A DNA stretch of 64,000 nt from Planctomycetales bacterium 10988 (GCA_009664345.1 CP043547.1:4058709-4122708); one strand, 5' to 3'; shown: positions 35,758 to 43,419, counted from the first letter of the stretch. Numbers and translations: made by a program. The notes: generated from the letters alone by a model not told the origin.

Positions 35758-35770
35758 TAGCAGGTGCCTA
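35758..35770 (-). promoter_or_regulatory. Island motif copy 11 (TAGGCACCTGCTA)
   Basis: Lies 62 nt before the integrase start at 35695; its TAG is the stop of the preceding gene. Confidence 0.7.
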
Positions 35771-36205
35771 CTTCTTCTGCTGAAGATGGAGGAACACTTG
35801 CCGGACCCGCTGGCCTTCATCCACATCGGCCCAGCCGGAAGGAAACAGTTCACGCAGTGCGCCGTCCACGGCCTCGGCGGTCGCCTGCAATCCCAAGGAC
35901 TTGAGAGCGTCCAGCAGATCGGTGTGATCGCTGGTCAGCTTGGGTCGTTGTTTCTTGGCGGTCGCCTTGCTCTTTCGGTTGAACAGGACGGGACCGTTCA
36001 AGCCGATCCCGGTACGGCGAATGTCGAGACATTTCTGCTGAAGTTCCAAATCGTAAACAGGACGCTTGCAGGTCTCAGTTCGGATCGGTCGAGGAAACAC
36101 GCCGTCTTTCACGAGTGCAAAGAAGCGGCTCCTCGAAAGCTGACACATGGCGGCAATTTCCACAGAAGAAACAACCGCCTTTGTGGGCTTTTCTGGGATG
36201 CTCAT
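35768..36205 (-). CDS. AlpA/MerR-like helix-turn-helix protein
   Basis: 145 residues from ATG 36205 after GAGGAA. VSSVEIAAMCQLSRSRFFAL followed by a DGVFPRPIR wing matches the winged helix-turn-helix of AlpA/excisionase-type regulators. The basic middle (NRKSKATAKKQRPK) may contact DNA, and the C-terminus is acidic. Directly upstream of the integrase gene on the same strand, so a role in integrase control or excision is reasonable (inference). A longer open frame upstream overlaps the RuvB-like gene and is not preferred. Confidence 0.7.
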   Translation of the reverse strand: MSIPEKPTKAVVSSVEIAAMCQLSRSRFFALVKDGVFPRPIRTETCKRPVYDLELQQKCLDIRRTGIGLNGPVLFNRKSKATAKKQRPKLTSDHTDLLDALKSLGLQATAEAVDGALRELFPSGWADVDEGQRVRQVFLHLQQKK

Positions 36206-36281
36206 GGGATGATTCCTCAAAGAAAACAGGACTGTTTTGAGCGACTTGTAGGCAGCATTTGAGATGTTTCCTGCCGTCGAG

Positions 36282-37262
36282 TCAGACGGTTTCGAACTCG
36301 ATTTCAGCCAGATGCTCTCGTCCAAGCTGGCTCAACTGCCTCAGTCCGCTGTCAGATTTCACGACAAGACCCGAGCGCAGAAGGAACGGCTCGACGGTCG
36401 CCGTCACAACTTTCGTGCTGACGCCCAACATGGAGGCAAGGACGTTGAGACGCTGGCTCGAAGGACCGAGAAGTCGGACGTACTTCTGCTGGAAGTTATC
36501 GAGACCACGGGACGAGATTCTTTCGATCTGACAAGCATGTAGCAGGTGCCTTACTTCGATCCTGTTTTCACCCTGAGCCACGGCCACACGACGAGCCGCA
36601 GCAAGCAGACGCAGGGCGATCCGAGGAGTCTGCCTCGCTCGCTGAGCGATCTCACTGAGAAGTTCAGGCTGATGATCCCATCGAAGCGTGGCACAACGCT
36701 GGTGAACGATCTTCCCCAGTTCTTCGTCGCTGTAGTAGTCAAGATGAAGGACCATCTTGAATCGATCCACGAGCGGAGGGATGAGGCCATCGGGATCGGT
36801 CGTTGCTCCGATCAAGGTGAACGGCGCAACGGGGATCGACTGCACGGACTTGCCGCCGCTAAGAAAAATGCGGCGTTTGTCCAGCACGATCAGCAAGGCG
36901 TGCTGCTGAGTCGGATGAAGCAGATGAATCTCATCCAAAAACAAGATGCCCTCTGAAGCACTGAGCAGAACTGAATTCAGTTCGGCAGCATTCGATACTG
37001 ACTGTGCGAGAACTTCGGTGAATGGAACGCACTTCTCATCCGCCAAAACTTGGACGAGCGCCGTCTTGCCAAGACCGGGCGGACCACACAAGAGAATTTC
37101 ATCGAGACGAGTGTTCTCGTGAAAGCTGTAGTCAACGGCGATCTGCAACGCCTGTTTGACGTGATCCTGACCGATGACGTGCGAGAAGCTCGAAGGCCGA
37201 ACATCTCGCAATTCGGTCGGCGTCTGTTCCTGTTCGTCGAAGTCCACGAAGTTTACTCCCAT
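36282..37262 (-). CDS. RuvB-like AAA+ branch-migration ATPase
   Basis: About 326 residues from ATG 37262. It has every RuvB landmark: RPSSFSHVIGQDHVKQAL, Walker A GPPGLGKT at 60-67, Walker B ILFLDEIH around 105-112, the sensor TLIGATTDPDGL, the arginine-finger region PLVDRFKM and a winged-helix C-terminus. RuvB drives Holliday-junction migration with RuvA, yet no ruvA or ruvC is nearby, so this is an island-borne version distinct from the chromosomal one. The island motif occurs inside it at 36540. A perfect TACAA-N3-TTGTA dyad abuts the start codon, and no good ribosome site is seen. Confidence 0.9.
   Translation of the reverse strand: MGVNFVDFDEQEQTPTELRDVRPSSFSHVIGQDHVKQALQIAVDYSFHENTRLDEILLCGPPGLGKTALVQVLADEKCVPFTEVLAQSVSNAAELNSVLLSASEGILFLDEIHLLHPTQQHALLIVLDKRRIFLSGGKSVQSIPVAPFTLIGATTDPDGLIPPLVDRFKMVLHLDYYSDEELGKIVHQRCATLRWDHQPELLSEIAQRARQTPRIALRLLAAARRVAVAQGENRIEVRHLLHACQIERISSRGLDNFQQKYVRLLGPSSQRLNVLASMLGVSTKVVTATVEPFLLRSGLVVKSDSGLRQLSQLGREHLAEIEFETV
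36540..36551 (-). repeat. Island motif copy 12, inside the RuvB-like gene
   Basis: AGGCACCTGCTA read as Arg-His-Leu-Leu in VRHLLHAC. Same reading phase as the copy at 34785. Confidence 0.65.
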
Positions 37263-37275
37263 TACAAAAGTTGTA
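37263..37275. promoter_or_regulatory. Perfect dyad TACAA-AAG-TTGTA at the RuvB-like start
   Basis: An inverted repeat with 5-bp arms immediately upstream of the ATG. Likely operator that also masks initiation. Two one-mismatch relatives exist at 28125 and 31698. Confidence 0.5.
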
Positions 37276-37290
37276 TTGCTGATGTCCTGA

Positions 37291-37303
37291 TAGCAGGTGC
37301 CTA
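37291..37303 (-). promoter_or_regulatory. Island motif copy 13 (TAGGCACCTGCTA)
   Basis: Lies 28 nt before the RuvB-like start; its TAG is the stop of the preceding gene. Confidence 0.7.
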
Positions 37304-37924
37304 GCTGCACGCTGCTTCAACTTGCTCGTACCCGAGCGATTCGAAGGCCGCACGAAGGTCGTCTTCGTCCGGCCAGCCGCCCTGATCGTCCACGTTCTCA
37401 AGAGCGCTGCATCGGTGGTTGCTCAACCAGTCGTAGACTTGCTCGGCCCAGTCGTCGGGAAGGTCGTAATCGTCCTTCAGGCCGATAGCGGCGAGAGGAA
37501 TGTTCTCGAAGGTGGCTTCGAGTTCCATCTCGCTGTAGTGAGACTCGTCCAAGATGCAGTAATCCTCAAGCTGCTCCAGCAATCCGTGCAGCACCTTGAA
37601 CGCCTCAGTGATCTCGCCGTCTCGATGCACGAGAACCGACCACCCTTTAATCCAGCCGCAAACCCAGTGGTGGTGATCCTCTTCGATCACATCGGGATCG
37701 TCGGTGTCGGCGTCGATAAACGGCTGCAACGCCTTGCCGATCTGAATGCTGTTGCTTTGGTCAAGCAGGCCCGAGTCACGGTGATGCCCGTAATAGATGA
37801 ACCAGTCCTCGGGTCGCTCCAGTTCGCTGTCTCGGAACCATGCGAACGAGTCCCATCGTCGCCAGTTTCCAGCCGCTTCCTTCGCTGCTTGCTCAAGTTC
37901 GAGTTCGCCAAGTCGGTTGCTCAT
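37301..37924 (-). CDS. Unknown 207-residue acidic protein
   Basis: Starts MSNRLGELELEQAAKEAAGN. Trp-rich middle (EDHHHWVCGWIKGWSVLV) with helical ends; no membrane segment. It resembles unnamed plasmid proteins that carry an HxWVG-type stretch, but I cannot name the family. GACGGAGACC precedes the ATG. One of the minus-strand series with its own motif copy. Confidence 0.65.
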   Translation of the reverse strand: MSNRLGELELEQAAKEAAGNWRRWDSFAWFRDSELERPEDWFIYYGHHRDSGLLDQSNSIQIGKALQPFIDADTDDPDVIEEDHHHWVCGWIKGWSVLVHRDGEITEAFKVLHGLLEQLEDYCILDESHYSEMELEATFENIPLAAIGLKDDYDLPDDWAEQVYDWLSNHRCSALENVDDQGGWPDEDDLRAAFESLGYEQVEAACS

Positions 37925-37965
37925 TTCAGGTCTCCGTCAGTGGGTGGTGAAGTTGTCTGGCGGAC

Positions 37966-37977
37966 TAGCAGGTGCCT
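37966..37977 (-). promoter_or_regulatory. Island motif copy 14 (AGGCACCTGCTA)
   Basis: Lies 41 nt before the start at 37924. Confidence 0.7.
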
Positions 37978-38024
37978 GAAACAAGCAAGAACGGCACTCC
38001 TTTGCCGCCCTTCTCAACCACCAC

Positions 38025-38477
38025 TCACGCAGCTTCAACGACCAGCGGTTCCTCGTCCGACGACAGCGCCAACAATTCGATGTTCAGATTCTTCGTGTCG
38101 AGACGACCCACACGGGGCATCTTTGGCAACGTGGCAATCAAATCGGTCTTCACAGCCTTGATCGCAGATTCCACGTCCTCAATCCGCTTCTTCACGGCGG
38201 CGTCTTCCTTTTCGCCATTGGTCATCGCCTCGTGGATTGCGTCACGGAGCATGGTGAGGGCAGCGTCACGTTCGATTCCGGCCCGTTCCCAGAAGTAAGC
38301 CAACACGCTGACCAGCGGGATGCTCACGGTCGGCGAGATCATCTGGTCCGTGTGTTTCTCAACATGGCCACGGACACGGACGAGCAAAGTCTCGTCAATT
38401 TCGTGACGACCGACCGACAGATCGGCGGACTCGTTCTTCCACGATTTGGCGAGAAGGGCTTTCGCATTTGCGAACAT
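38025..38477 (-). CDS. Unknown 150-residue helical protein
   Basis: Starts MFANAKALLAKSWKNESADL at ATG 38477 after CAGGAGAC. Mostly helical, with a coiled-coil-like stretch in the middle (KKRIEDVESAIKAVKTDLIA). The longer frame upstream is not needed. No known domain. Confidence 0.65.
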   Translation of the reverse strand: MFANAKALLAKSWKNESADLSVGRHEIDETLLVRVRGHVEKHTDQMISPTVSIPLVSVLAYFWERAGIERDAALTMLRDAIHEAMTNGEKEDAAVKKRIEDVESAIKAVKTDLIATLPKMPRVGRLDTKNLNIELLALSSDEEPLVVEAA

Positions 38478-38547
38478 GGTTTGTCTCCTGTGATGGTGGT
38501 GGGTGAGTAAGAACACCGAGCAGGACCGCAGGTGACAGCAAGGGATG

Positions 38548-38582
38548 CTGGGGTCTCCGTGTGTTGTGCAGGAAGACCCCAG
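38548..38582 (-). promoter_or_regulatory. Leader hairpin upstream of the 38477 gene
   Basis: A perfect 9-bp stem CTGGGGTCT / AGACCCCAG around a 17-nt loop, in the 147-nt leader between the motif and the start codon. No T-run, so not a typical terminator. Confidence 0.5.
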
Positions 38583-38624
38583 ATCGTCAGTGTCCACCGG
38601 CTGATTCCTGCTCGGCTGGCAAAC

Positions 38625-38637
38625 TAGCAGGTGCCTA
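38625..38637 (-). promoter_or_regulatory. Island motif copy 15 (TAGGCACCTGCTA)
   Basis: Lies 147 nt before the start at 38477, with a hairpin in between; its TAG is the stop of the preceding gene. Confidence 0.65.
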
Positions 38638-38982
38638 CTCATCGCCGAGCAGTTGCCGCACCTTGTCGGTCACGTCGGCCTCGAAAGCGTCAGCGGCGAG
38701 ATCGGTGAAAGGGAACTCGGCGTTGCGAGCGTATTGGTTGGCTGCAAATGTGCCGTCGAGGAATCCTGCGCAAGCGTTGTTCGAGTACCGTAACGTGTGG
38801 ATACAGAGATCATTTCCAATGACGTACTCGTGCTGGTCACACTTCTCTGCGATTAGGTGAGACAGGCATTCGTCTTGGTCGTCTTCGTCGGCGTCTTTTA
38901 GATCGGCAACCACGTTGTCGGCCACGTCGGTAACTGCCGCCCAGTAGTCGTCGTTCTCTCGTTTGGCTTGCTGTCGGCACAT
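38635..38982 (-). CDS. Unknown 115-residue acidic protein
   Basis: Starts MCRQQAKRENDDYWAAVTDV. Strongly acidic, with several Cys and His (CDQHEYVIGNDLCIHTLRYS). Helical ends. Could be a DNA-mimic type, but there is no direct evidence. CTGGAGAAAGC precedes the ATG. Family unknown. Confidence 0.6.
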   Translation of the reverse strand: MCRQQAKRENDDYWAAVTDVADNVVADLKDADEDDQDECLSHLIAEKCDQHEYVIGNDLCIHTLRYSNNACAGFLDGTFAANQYARNAEFPFTDLAADAFEADVTDKVRQLLGDE

Positions 38983-39195
38983 GCTTTCTCCAGTGCAAAG
39001 TTGGATTGAAGGACCGAGAGAGCCGCCCGTCAGTGATCCACCAAAGGCATCGAGGCTTCACAGATGCAGTGGGTTTCGTTGCACGCTGCGCAGTCCGTTG
39101 CAACGATCCTGCTGAGTGTTGGGCGTCAAAGCCAAAGCGTCGGTGCGATCACTTCGTGGTGGCTCAACTCGGTTGTCCCGATCAGGACTGGCTGA

Positions 39196-40101
39196 CTAGC
39201 AGGTGCCTAATTCCTCGGTGACGGGCTGCTGTTCGGACTGGCGGACATGGCTCAGCAAGAAGTCCACCGCCTTCGATGCGGTGGCAGCGGCCTTAAAGAT
39301 GAACTTTGTGTCCCCCTTCATCGCCTTCAGCCAATGGTCAAGGTAGCTGGTGCAGTTCTCAGCGTTCTCATTGGCAGGCAATCCAAGTTCGGCCATCAGG
39401 AACGACGCTCCCAGTTCGGCGACCAATTCACCAAGGGCGTAAGCGTGATCTTCATTCGCCCGATCAAACCCGATGCGCTTCTCGCTCCAATGGGTCATCT
39501 CGTGTGCGAGCGTCTGGTAGTACCCTTCGCTCGTCTCGAACTGATGGCGATGCGGCATTTGGATAAAGTCGCCACCGGGCGAGTAGAATGCTCGGTTTCC
39601 ACCATGTCGCAGGTTGACACCGGCAGCAACGACCAGCCGGTCCATCGCCTCGAACCGCTCGAAGATCGTGCCGGACGGCTGAGCGAAGCCGACTCGGAAC
39701 TGGTCGAGACCTGTGGTTTGTTCCGCATTAAAGACGTTGAAAGTACGCATCACGAGGAACTTGTCTTCAACTTGCTCCCCTTTTTCGTTCGTGCGTTCAC
39801 GGGAGACAGGGCGATACAGGACCACTTGAATGGACTTCTCACCCTTCGTGACGCTGGCACCAGCTTGTTTGATTTGCTGGAACGTGCCGAACCATTTGCT
39901 CTGGTAGCCGTACTTCATTGCCACAACTTGCAAGAGCAACTGGTTGATGCCGTTGTACGGCTTGCCGGTACTGAGCGATGTGGCCAGCCCGAGGCCGTTG
40001 GGGTCTGCTGCCCAAGGCCGTCGCCATGCGGGGACGCCGCCAGCTTCCAAACTCTCAATGATTGTGTTGGTGATATTCGTGCGGATGTCGTTTGCGTTCA
40101 T
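39196..40101 (-). CDS. ArdC-type antirestriction protein
   Basis: 301 residues. The N-terminal ssDNA-binding domain begins MNANDIRTNITNTIIESLEA and includes VPAWRRPW. A C-terminal zincin-like domain carries LAHEMTHWSE near residue 198 (HExxH) and an ELVAELGASFL helix with the third metal ligand. ArdC-like proteins protect incoming DNA from restriction during transfer of plasmids and integrative elements. GGAGACGACC precedes the ATG. It marks the 5' end of the minus-strand series and supports the island being transferable. Confidence 0.9.
   Translation of the reverse strand: MNANDIRTNITNTIIESLEAGGVPAWRRPWAADPNGLGLATSLSTGKPYNGINQLLLQVVAMKYGYQSKWFGTFQQIKQAGASVTKGEKSIQVVLYRPVSRERTNEKGEQVEDKFLVMRTFNVFNAEQTTGLDQFRVGFAQPSGTIFERFEAMDRLVVAAGVNLRHGGNRAFYSPGGDFIQMPHRHQFETSEGYYQTLAHEMTHWSEKRIGFDRANEDHAYALGELVAELGASFLMAELGLPANENAENCTSYLDHWLKAMKGDTKFIFKAAATASKAVDFLLSHVRQSEQQPVTEELGTC
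39197..39209 (-). promoter_or_regulatory. Island motif copy 16 (TAGGCACCTGCTA)
   Basis: Overlaps the end of the ArdC-type gene, which stops inside it. The next start is 214 nt away. Confidence 0.65.
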
Positions 40102-40141
40102 GGTCGTCTCCGTTGAGGTGTGTGATCGGAACGACGACCTT

Positions 40142-40152
40142 GCAGGTGCCTA
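40142..40152 (-). promoter_or_regulatory. Island motif copy 17 (TAGGCACCTGC)
   Basis: Lies 40 nt before the ArdC-type start; no gene ends here, so it belongs to the start side. Confidence 0.75.
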
Positions 40153-40204
40153 AGCCACCTTCGAAAACGCCCAATACAGCCTTTGGATTGACGGCGGCGT
40201 GGAG

Positions 40205-40216
40205 AGGCACCTGCTA
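40205..40216 (+). promoter_or_regulatory. Island motif copy 18 (AGGCACCTGCTA)
   Basis: Lies 57 nt before the + strand start at 40274, mirror-image to copy 17. Confidence 0.75.
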
Positions 40217-40273
40217 TGGAGCGGCAAAGAGAAAACGGCGACAATCAAGCACGCAAGGAGAGTAAATACGCCG

Positions 40274-40773
40274 ATGCCAACCCTCGACGAGATCAAAGAC
40301 GTGCTGTGGCTTTTCAGCACTCACGAGCAGCATCCATCTCAGGTGAATGAGGCCCACGTTGCGCTTGGAGACGACGATCTCGTTGTTAATGGGCTGATCT
40401 GGGCGCTACGGCAGGATGACGTGGACCTGAAGTTGCTGGTCCTGCAATTGCTCCAAGAACATTACAGTGAAGCTGAGAGTGCGTTGCCTGCCGTGCGGTC
40501 CCTGATCTCGGACGACGAAGACAGGCTCGTGCGAGTGACTGCCATTCATATCATACGCTTCAGGTCATGGGCGACACGAGCGACGACCTGATCCCGCTGC
40601 TGACCCCACGACTCGAATCCAAAGACCATTTCGAGCGAATCGTATCGGCGGCGAACCTGTGGCGGCTTCGCCGGTCAGAAGATGCGTACTTCGTGCTGCG
40701 GCGAGAGGCGGCTCGGGAGGGATCGCTGATGGCAGAGATGGCGGCAGGGTATCTGGAAGAGGCGGACAGATGA
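40274..40773 (+). pseudogene. HEAT-repeat protein, frameshifted paralogue
   Basis: The first frame, from ATG 40274 after AGGAGAG, encodes HEAT-like repeats (DDVDLKLLVLQLLQEHYSEA, DDEDRLVRVTAIHII) and ends at 40591. A second frame takes over around 40560 (internal ATG 40567) with DDLIPLLTPRLES and further repeats to 40773. The parts together resemble the 28172 gene and are split at a comparable repeat, though the shift is in the other direction. Probably a decayed gene; a coupled two-part product is possible. Confidence 0.65.
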
Positions 40774-40783
40774 CAGCCATCAT

Positions 40784-41515
40784 TCAATCGAAGCACTGGC
40801 TCGCCAACTGCTCAACGAGCGTTTTCCGAAGGTCGTCGTCCTGTTGCTCAATGGCGTCAAATAATTCCCGGTGCATCCGAAGATAGCCAGCGCCCGGTTC
40901 GGACAACTGACCTGCGGTGCAGTCACTCACACGCCGTTGAGCAGTTGAAAGTGCGACTGAGAGACTGTTGAAGACGGTGTATGACTGCACCAACCGTTGA
41001 TCCGCCTGCGAGAACACTTCAATTGAATCCAGTGCCGCTAACGAAAGTAATCGCCCCGGAAGCGACTCGGCCAGAATCAGGATTTCCTGCACCTCGTCTG
41101 TCATCATCACATCATAGTCGTTGTAATGTTTGAATTCCGGCTCCGTGCTGTTTCTCAGAGATCGTCCTACGTTTACAGATGCACCCCAAACCGGACTGGT
41201 CATTAGCGACAGGCATTCTTCTGAGTCGAATCGCAATACAACGTGCGGGTAGCATCGCCACACTGCCCCCTTCTTGCGATTGCCTCGAATCTTGTTGACC
41301 AACAGGTTGTTCATCGGCCCTCGCTTCTGATAAAGCAGAACACAATCAGCCACTCGGCTTCCGTTCAGTCCGGCAAGAGGTTGATCGTCAAATTCCCTGC
41401 TTGATTCCCGTCGAGGCAGCCCAGCAGTTGAAACGTCTGCACCGCAGACCAGCCCTCCTCGGTCAACAATGTTGGGCAAATGGAACAGAGGGGCGACGTG
41501 ATACCAGTGTCGCAC
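40784..41515 (-). CDS. Unknown protein, possibly DarT-like (DUF4433 type)
   Basis: 243 residues. The N-terminus RHWYHVAPLFHLPNIVDRGG resembles the start of DarT-like ADP-ribosyltransferases (a His near the N-terminus and a 'his-val-x-asn-leu-pro-ile' pattern). VADCVLLYQKRGPMNNLL resembles their RSPM block, and DEVQEILILAESLPG their substrate loop. The match is loose and I could not identify a catalytic Glu with certainty. No macrodomain (DarG) partner is adjacent. Borders the defence block on the minus strand. Confidence 0.45.
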   Translation of the reverse strand: MRHWYHVAPLFHLPNIVDRGGLVCGADVSTAGLPRRESSREFDDQPLAGLNGSRVADCVLLYQKRGPMNNLLVNKIRGNRKKGAVWRCYPHVVLRFDSEECLSLMTSPVWGASVNVGRSLRNSTEPEFKHYNDYDVMMTDEVQEILILAESLPGRLLSLAALDSIEVFSQADQRLVQSYTVFNSLSVALSTAQRRVSDCTAGQLSEPGAGYLRMHRELFDAIEQQDDDLRKTLVEQLASQCFD

Positions 41516-41518
41516 TTC

Positions 41519-42001
41519 TCACCCCTTGTCATTATGGAGTTTGGCGAGTTGCTCACACGCTTCCAACATCGCCTTCAGCGGTTCCGTATCGGCAAGGCGA
41601 TGATCGTTACCGATTTCGATGAGTGCTTCGTGTGGCAATCCGCTGTTGGCCAGTAGTTCCTCCGAGTCGCCGAAAGGGATCACGTCGTCTGCTAGGCTGT
41701 GAAGGATCACCGAGTTGGGTTTGATCGTCGTGGCCGTGCCCCAATTCTTCCAAGCCGGGCAGAGCAAGACGAGAGGCGTTTCACTGCTGTCGATATTCAT
41801 GGCGACTGCGCCGCCACGAGAAGAGCCGACGATCACATCGGGCTTGTGCTGGTCGAACTCAGACTGAGCGACCCTGACTGCTTCGTCGAAGTCGTCATCC
41901 GGCAGTGCGGGATTCAGAACGTCGTGGCCAGCGTCTTTGAGATAGGTCGGCTTACGACCGCCCGGCACGCTGGTCCAGCCGTGGAAGAAAAGTAACTTCA
42001 T
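41519..42001 (-). CDS. Small alpha/beta hydrolase
   Basis: 160 residues with a minimal alpha/beta hydrolase fold: FFHGW near the N-terminus (oxyanion segment), the nucleophile elbow GSSRGG near residue 60, an acidic residue in SLADDVIPF and the catalytic His in GNDHRLAD near the C-terminus. RBBP9-like size. Its start codon overlaps the stop of the HEPN-type gene (ATGA), so the two are translationally coupled and may act together. Substrate unknown. Confidence 0.8.
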   Translation of the reverse strand: MKLLFFHGWTSVPGGRKPTYLKDAGHDVLNPALPDDDFDEAVRVAQSEFDQHKPDVIVGSSRGGAVAMNIDSSETPLVLLCPAWKNWGTATTIKPNSVILHSLADDVIPFGDSEELLANSGLPHEALIEIGNDHRLADTEPLKAMLEACEQLAKLHNDKG

Positions 42002-43419
42002 GATGTAGCTCGGAAGAAACGAGCGGTTCGTGCAGCTACCGCCTTAGCCGCATCCCCAATGTCTTGTGCCGCCAGCAGTTGTTCCCACTGACTATGGTTC
42101 CGCTCCCAGCGACCGATTGCTTCGCCGTCTTCCGAATCGGCTCCTTGAAACAACTCGTGTGCTGCGGCGATGTCTTCGGCGTTGTTTGCTGCTCTTCCAG
42201 CCTCTCCAAAAATCGCAGCCATAGTTTTTAAGACTTCGCACACTTTCTTCGGATCAGCTTTACCTTTCATCGCCTGCCAGTCATGTCCGTTGAGGTATGA
42301 GCAGCACAGTTCGATGAAATCGTCATGGTCTTTGCCAGTAAAGGCACGAATCGTGTCAACAGACTTCGACTGTGTGAAGACCTTCACGATCTCACTCCAA
42401 ATCTCCTCGGAGAAAAAGAACTTCCGCAGCATTGTGCGAGTGGGACTCATTAGACGAGCAAGCTCACGCTTCGCACTGTCGAGAGATTCTTGAAGTTGCT
42501 CTTTGATTACGTCCAGACAGAGCTTCCTCAACACGTCCCAATTCAGTGACCGCTGGCGAAACTCTGCCAGTGCCCGAACACGATCATCCGGGCTGTCCAA
42601 TGTGGGTTCCGACGAGACGCCGTGGTTGAAAACGGATCGCTCTGAATAAAGCCCCTTTATCCACCGCTCAAGTTTCGTGTGTTTTCCGTAAATCTCCGCA
42701 AGCTTGTCAGAAAGCTCTTTGGAATAGTCCGGCCCTGTCACATCGAGTGACGCTTCCAGACAGGCGCAGTACGCTGAGAAGTCCTGCTCCGATGGCGCTA
42801 CCACGGGGTTGTCGAATTGACTGCGAAACAGGTGATAGCACGCCACGGTAAGACGGTCGTATGGATTCGAGTCGAATCGGCGAATGAGTTCGGCATGTTT
42901 CTCATCACGAAGATTTACTCGAAAGGAAGTCGGGACGCCCCGGAGTTCAAGCGGTGGAAGTAGCTGGAGTGAACGAAGGTCTTCGGTCTTGCCCCCACTC
43001 TTGGTGAATAGCGTGACCAGATCATGTGGCTGCTCTGTGGCCTTGAACGCAGAGTATTGGAATGCGTCGGCGGGGACTTGCCACTGCGACTCGTCCAACC
43101 CCAAGGTGTACACTACTGCGATCAAGCGGGAGACGTGCTTCCTGAGCCATTCCTCATCGTCTGAAATGATGAGCGTGCCGTGGGCGGGTTCGGCTGGCTC
43201 TTCGGAATGCAGATACGGGAACTGACGATAAATGTTGAGCCAGTCTGGGCGGGGAAGCTGAATAACCTCAGCCCACGAGGACGGTTCATCGGGCAGAAAG
43301 TTGGCTTGTGAAATGGCGAATCGCTCTTCACGGTACGCCGTCCCCGATAACCGAATTCTGGGTAGAACGTAGACCAGCTTGCTAGGTCTGACAGGTTGTG
43401 CGTCAGCGCTTGTGGTCAT
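41998..43419 (-). CDS. HEPN-domain protein (Apea-like)
   Basis: 473 residues. The central part has LERWIKGLYSERSVFNHGVS near residues 250-268, containing RSVFNH, an R-x4-H signature of HEPN ribonuclease domains in a setting like Apea-type HEPN. Flanking regions are mostly helical; no membrane segment is present. HEPN proteins are frequent effectors in defence and toxin systems. Divergent from the BREX operon with 149 nt between, sharing a regulatory region with a dyad, and coupled to a small hydrolase. It could be an abortive-infection partner of BREX (inference). Confidence 0.65.
   Translation of the reverse strand: MTTSADAQPVRPSKLVYVLPRIRLSGTAYREERFAISQANFLPDEPSSWAEVIQLPRPDWLNIYRQFPYLHSEEPAEPAHGTLIISDDEEWLRKHVSRLIAVVYTLGLDESQWQVPADAFQYSAFKATEQPHDLVTLFTKSGGKTEDLRSLQLLPPLELRGVPTSFRVNLRDEKHAELIRRFDSNPYDRLTVACYHLFRSQFDNPVVAPSEQDFSAYCACLEASLDVTGPDYSKELSDKLAEIYGKHTKLERWIKGLYSERSVFNHGVSSEPTLDSPDDRVRALAEFRQRSLNWDVLRKLCLDVIKEQLQESLDSAKRELARLMSPTRTMLRKFFFSEEIWSEIVKVFTQSKSVDTIRAFTGKDHDDFIELCCSYLNGHDWQAMKGKADPKKVCEVLKTMAAIFGEAGRAANNAEDIAAAHELFQGADSEDGEAIGRWERNHSQWEQLLAAQDIGDAAKAVAARTARFFRATS

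Noticed and set aside
26893-40216. The repeated element read as an integron attC or gene-cassette border because it often sits at stop codons
   Set aside because: There is no GTTRRRY core or imperfect palindrome, and the divergent pair at 40142/40205 lies before starts with no gene end near it.
26893-40216. The repeated element read as a sigma54 promoter (GGCAC...TGC)
   Set aside because: The GGCAC and TGC parts are adjacent here, while sigma54 needs about five bases between them.
26893-40216. CRISPR array
   Set aside because: Repeats are too short and separated by whole genes; no regular spacers and no cas gene.
40274-40773. Start of the HEAT gene at 40199 (GTG)
   Set aside because: That start would place the regulatory motif inside the coding region; ATG 40274 has a good ribosome site.
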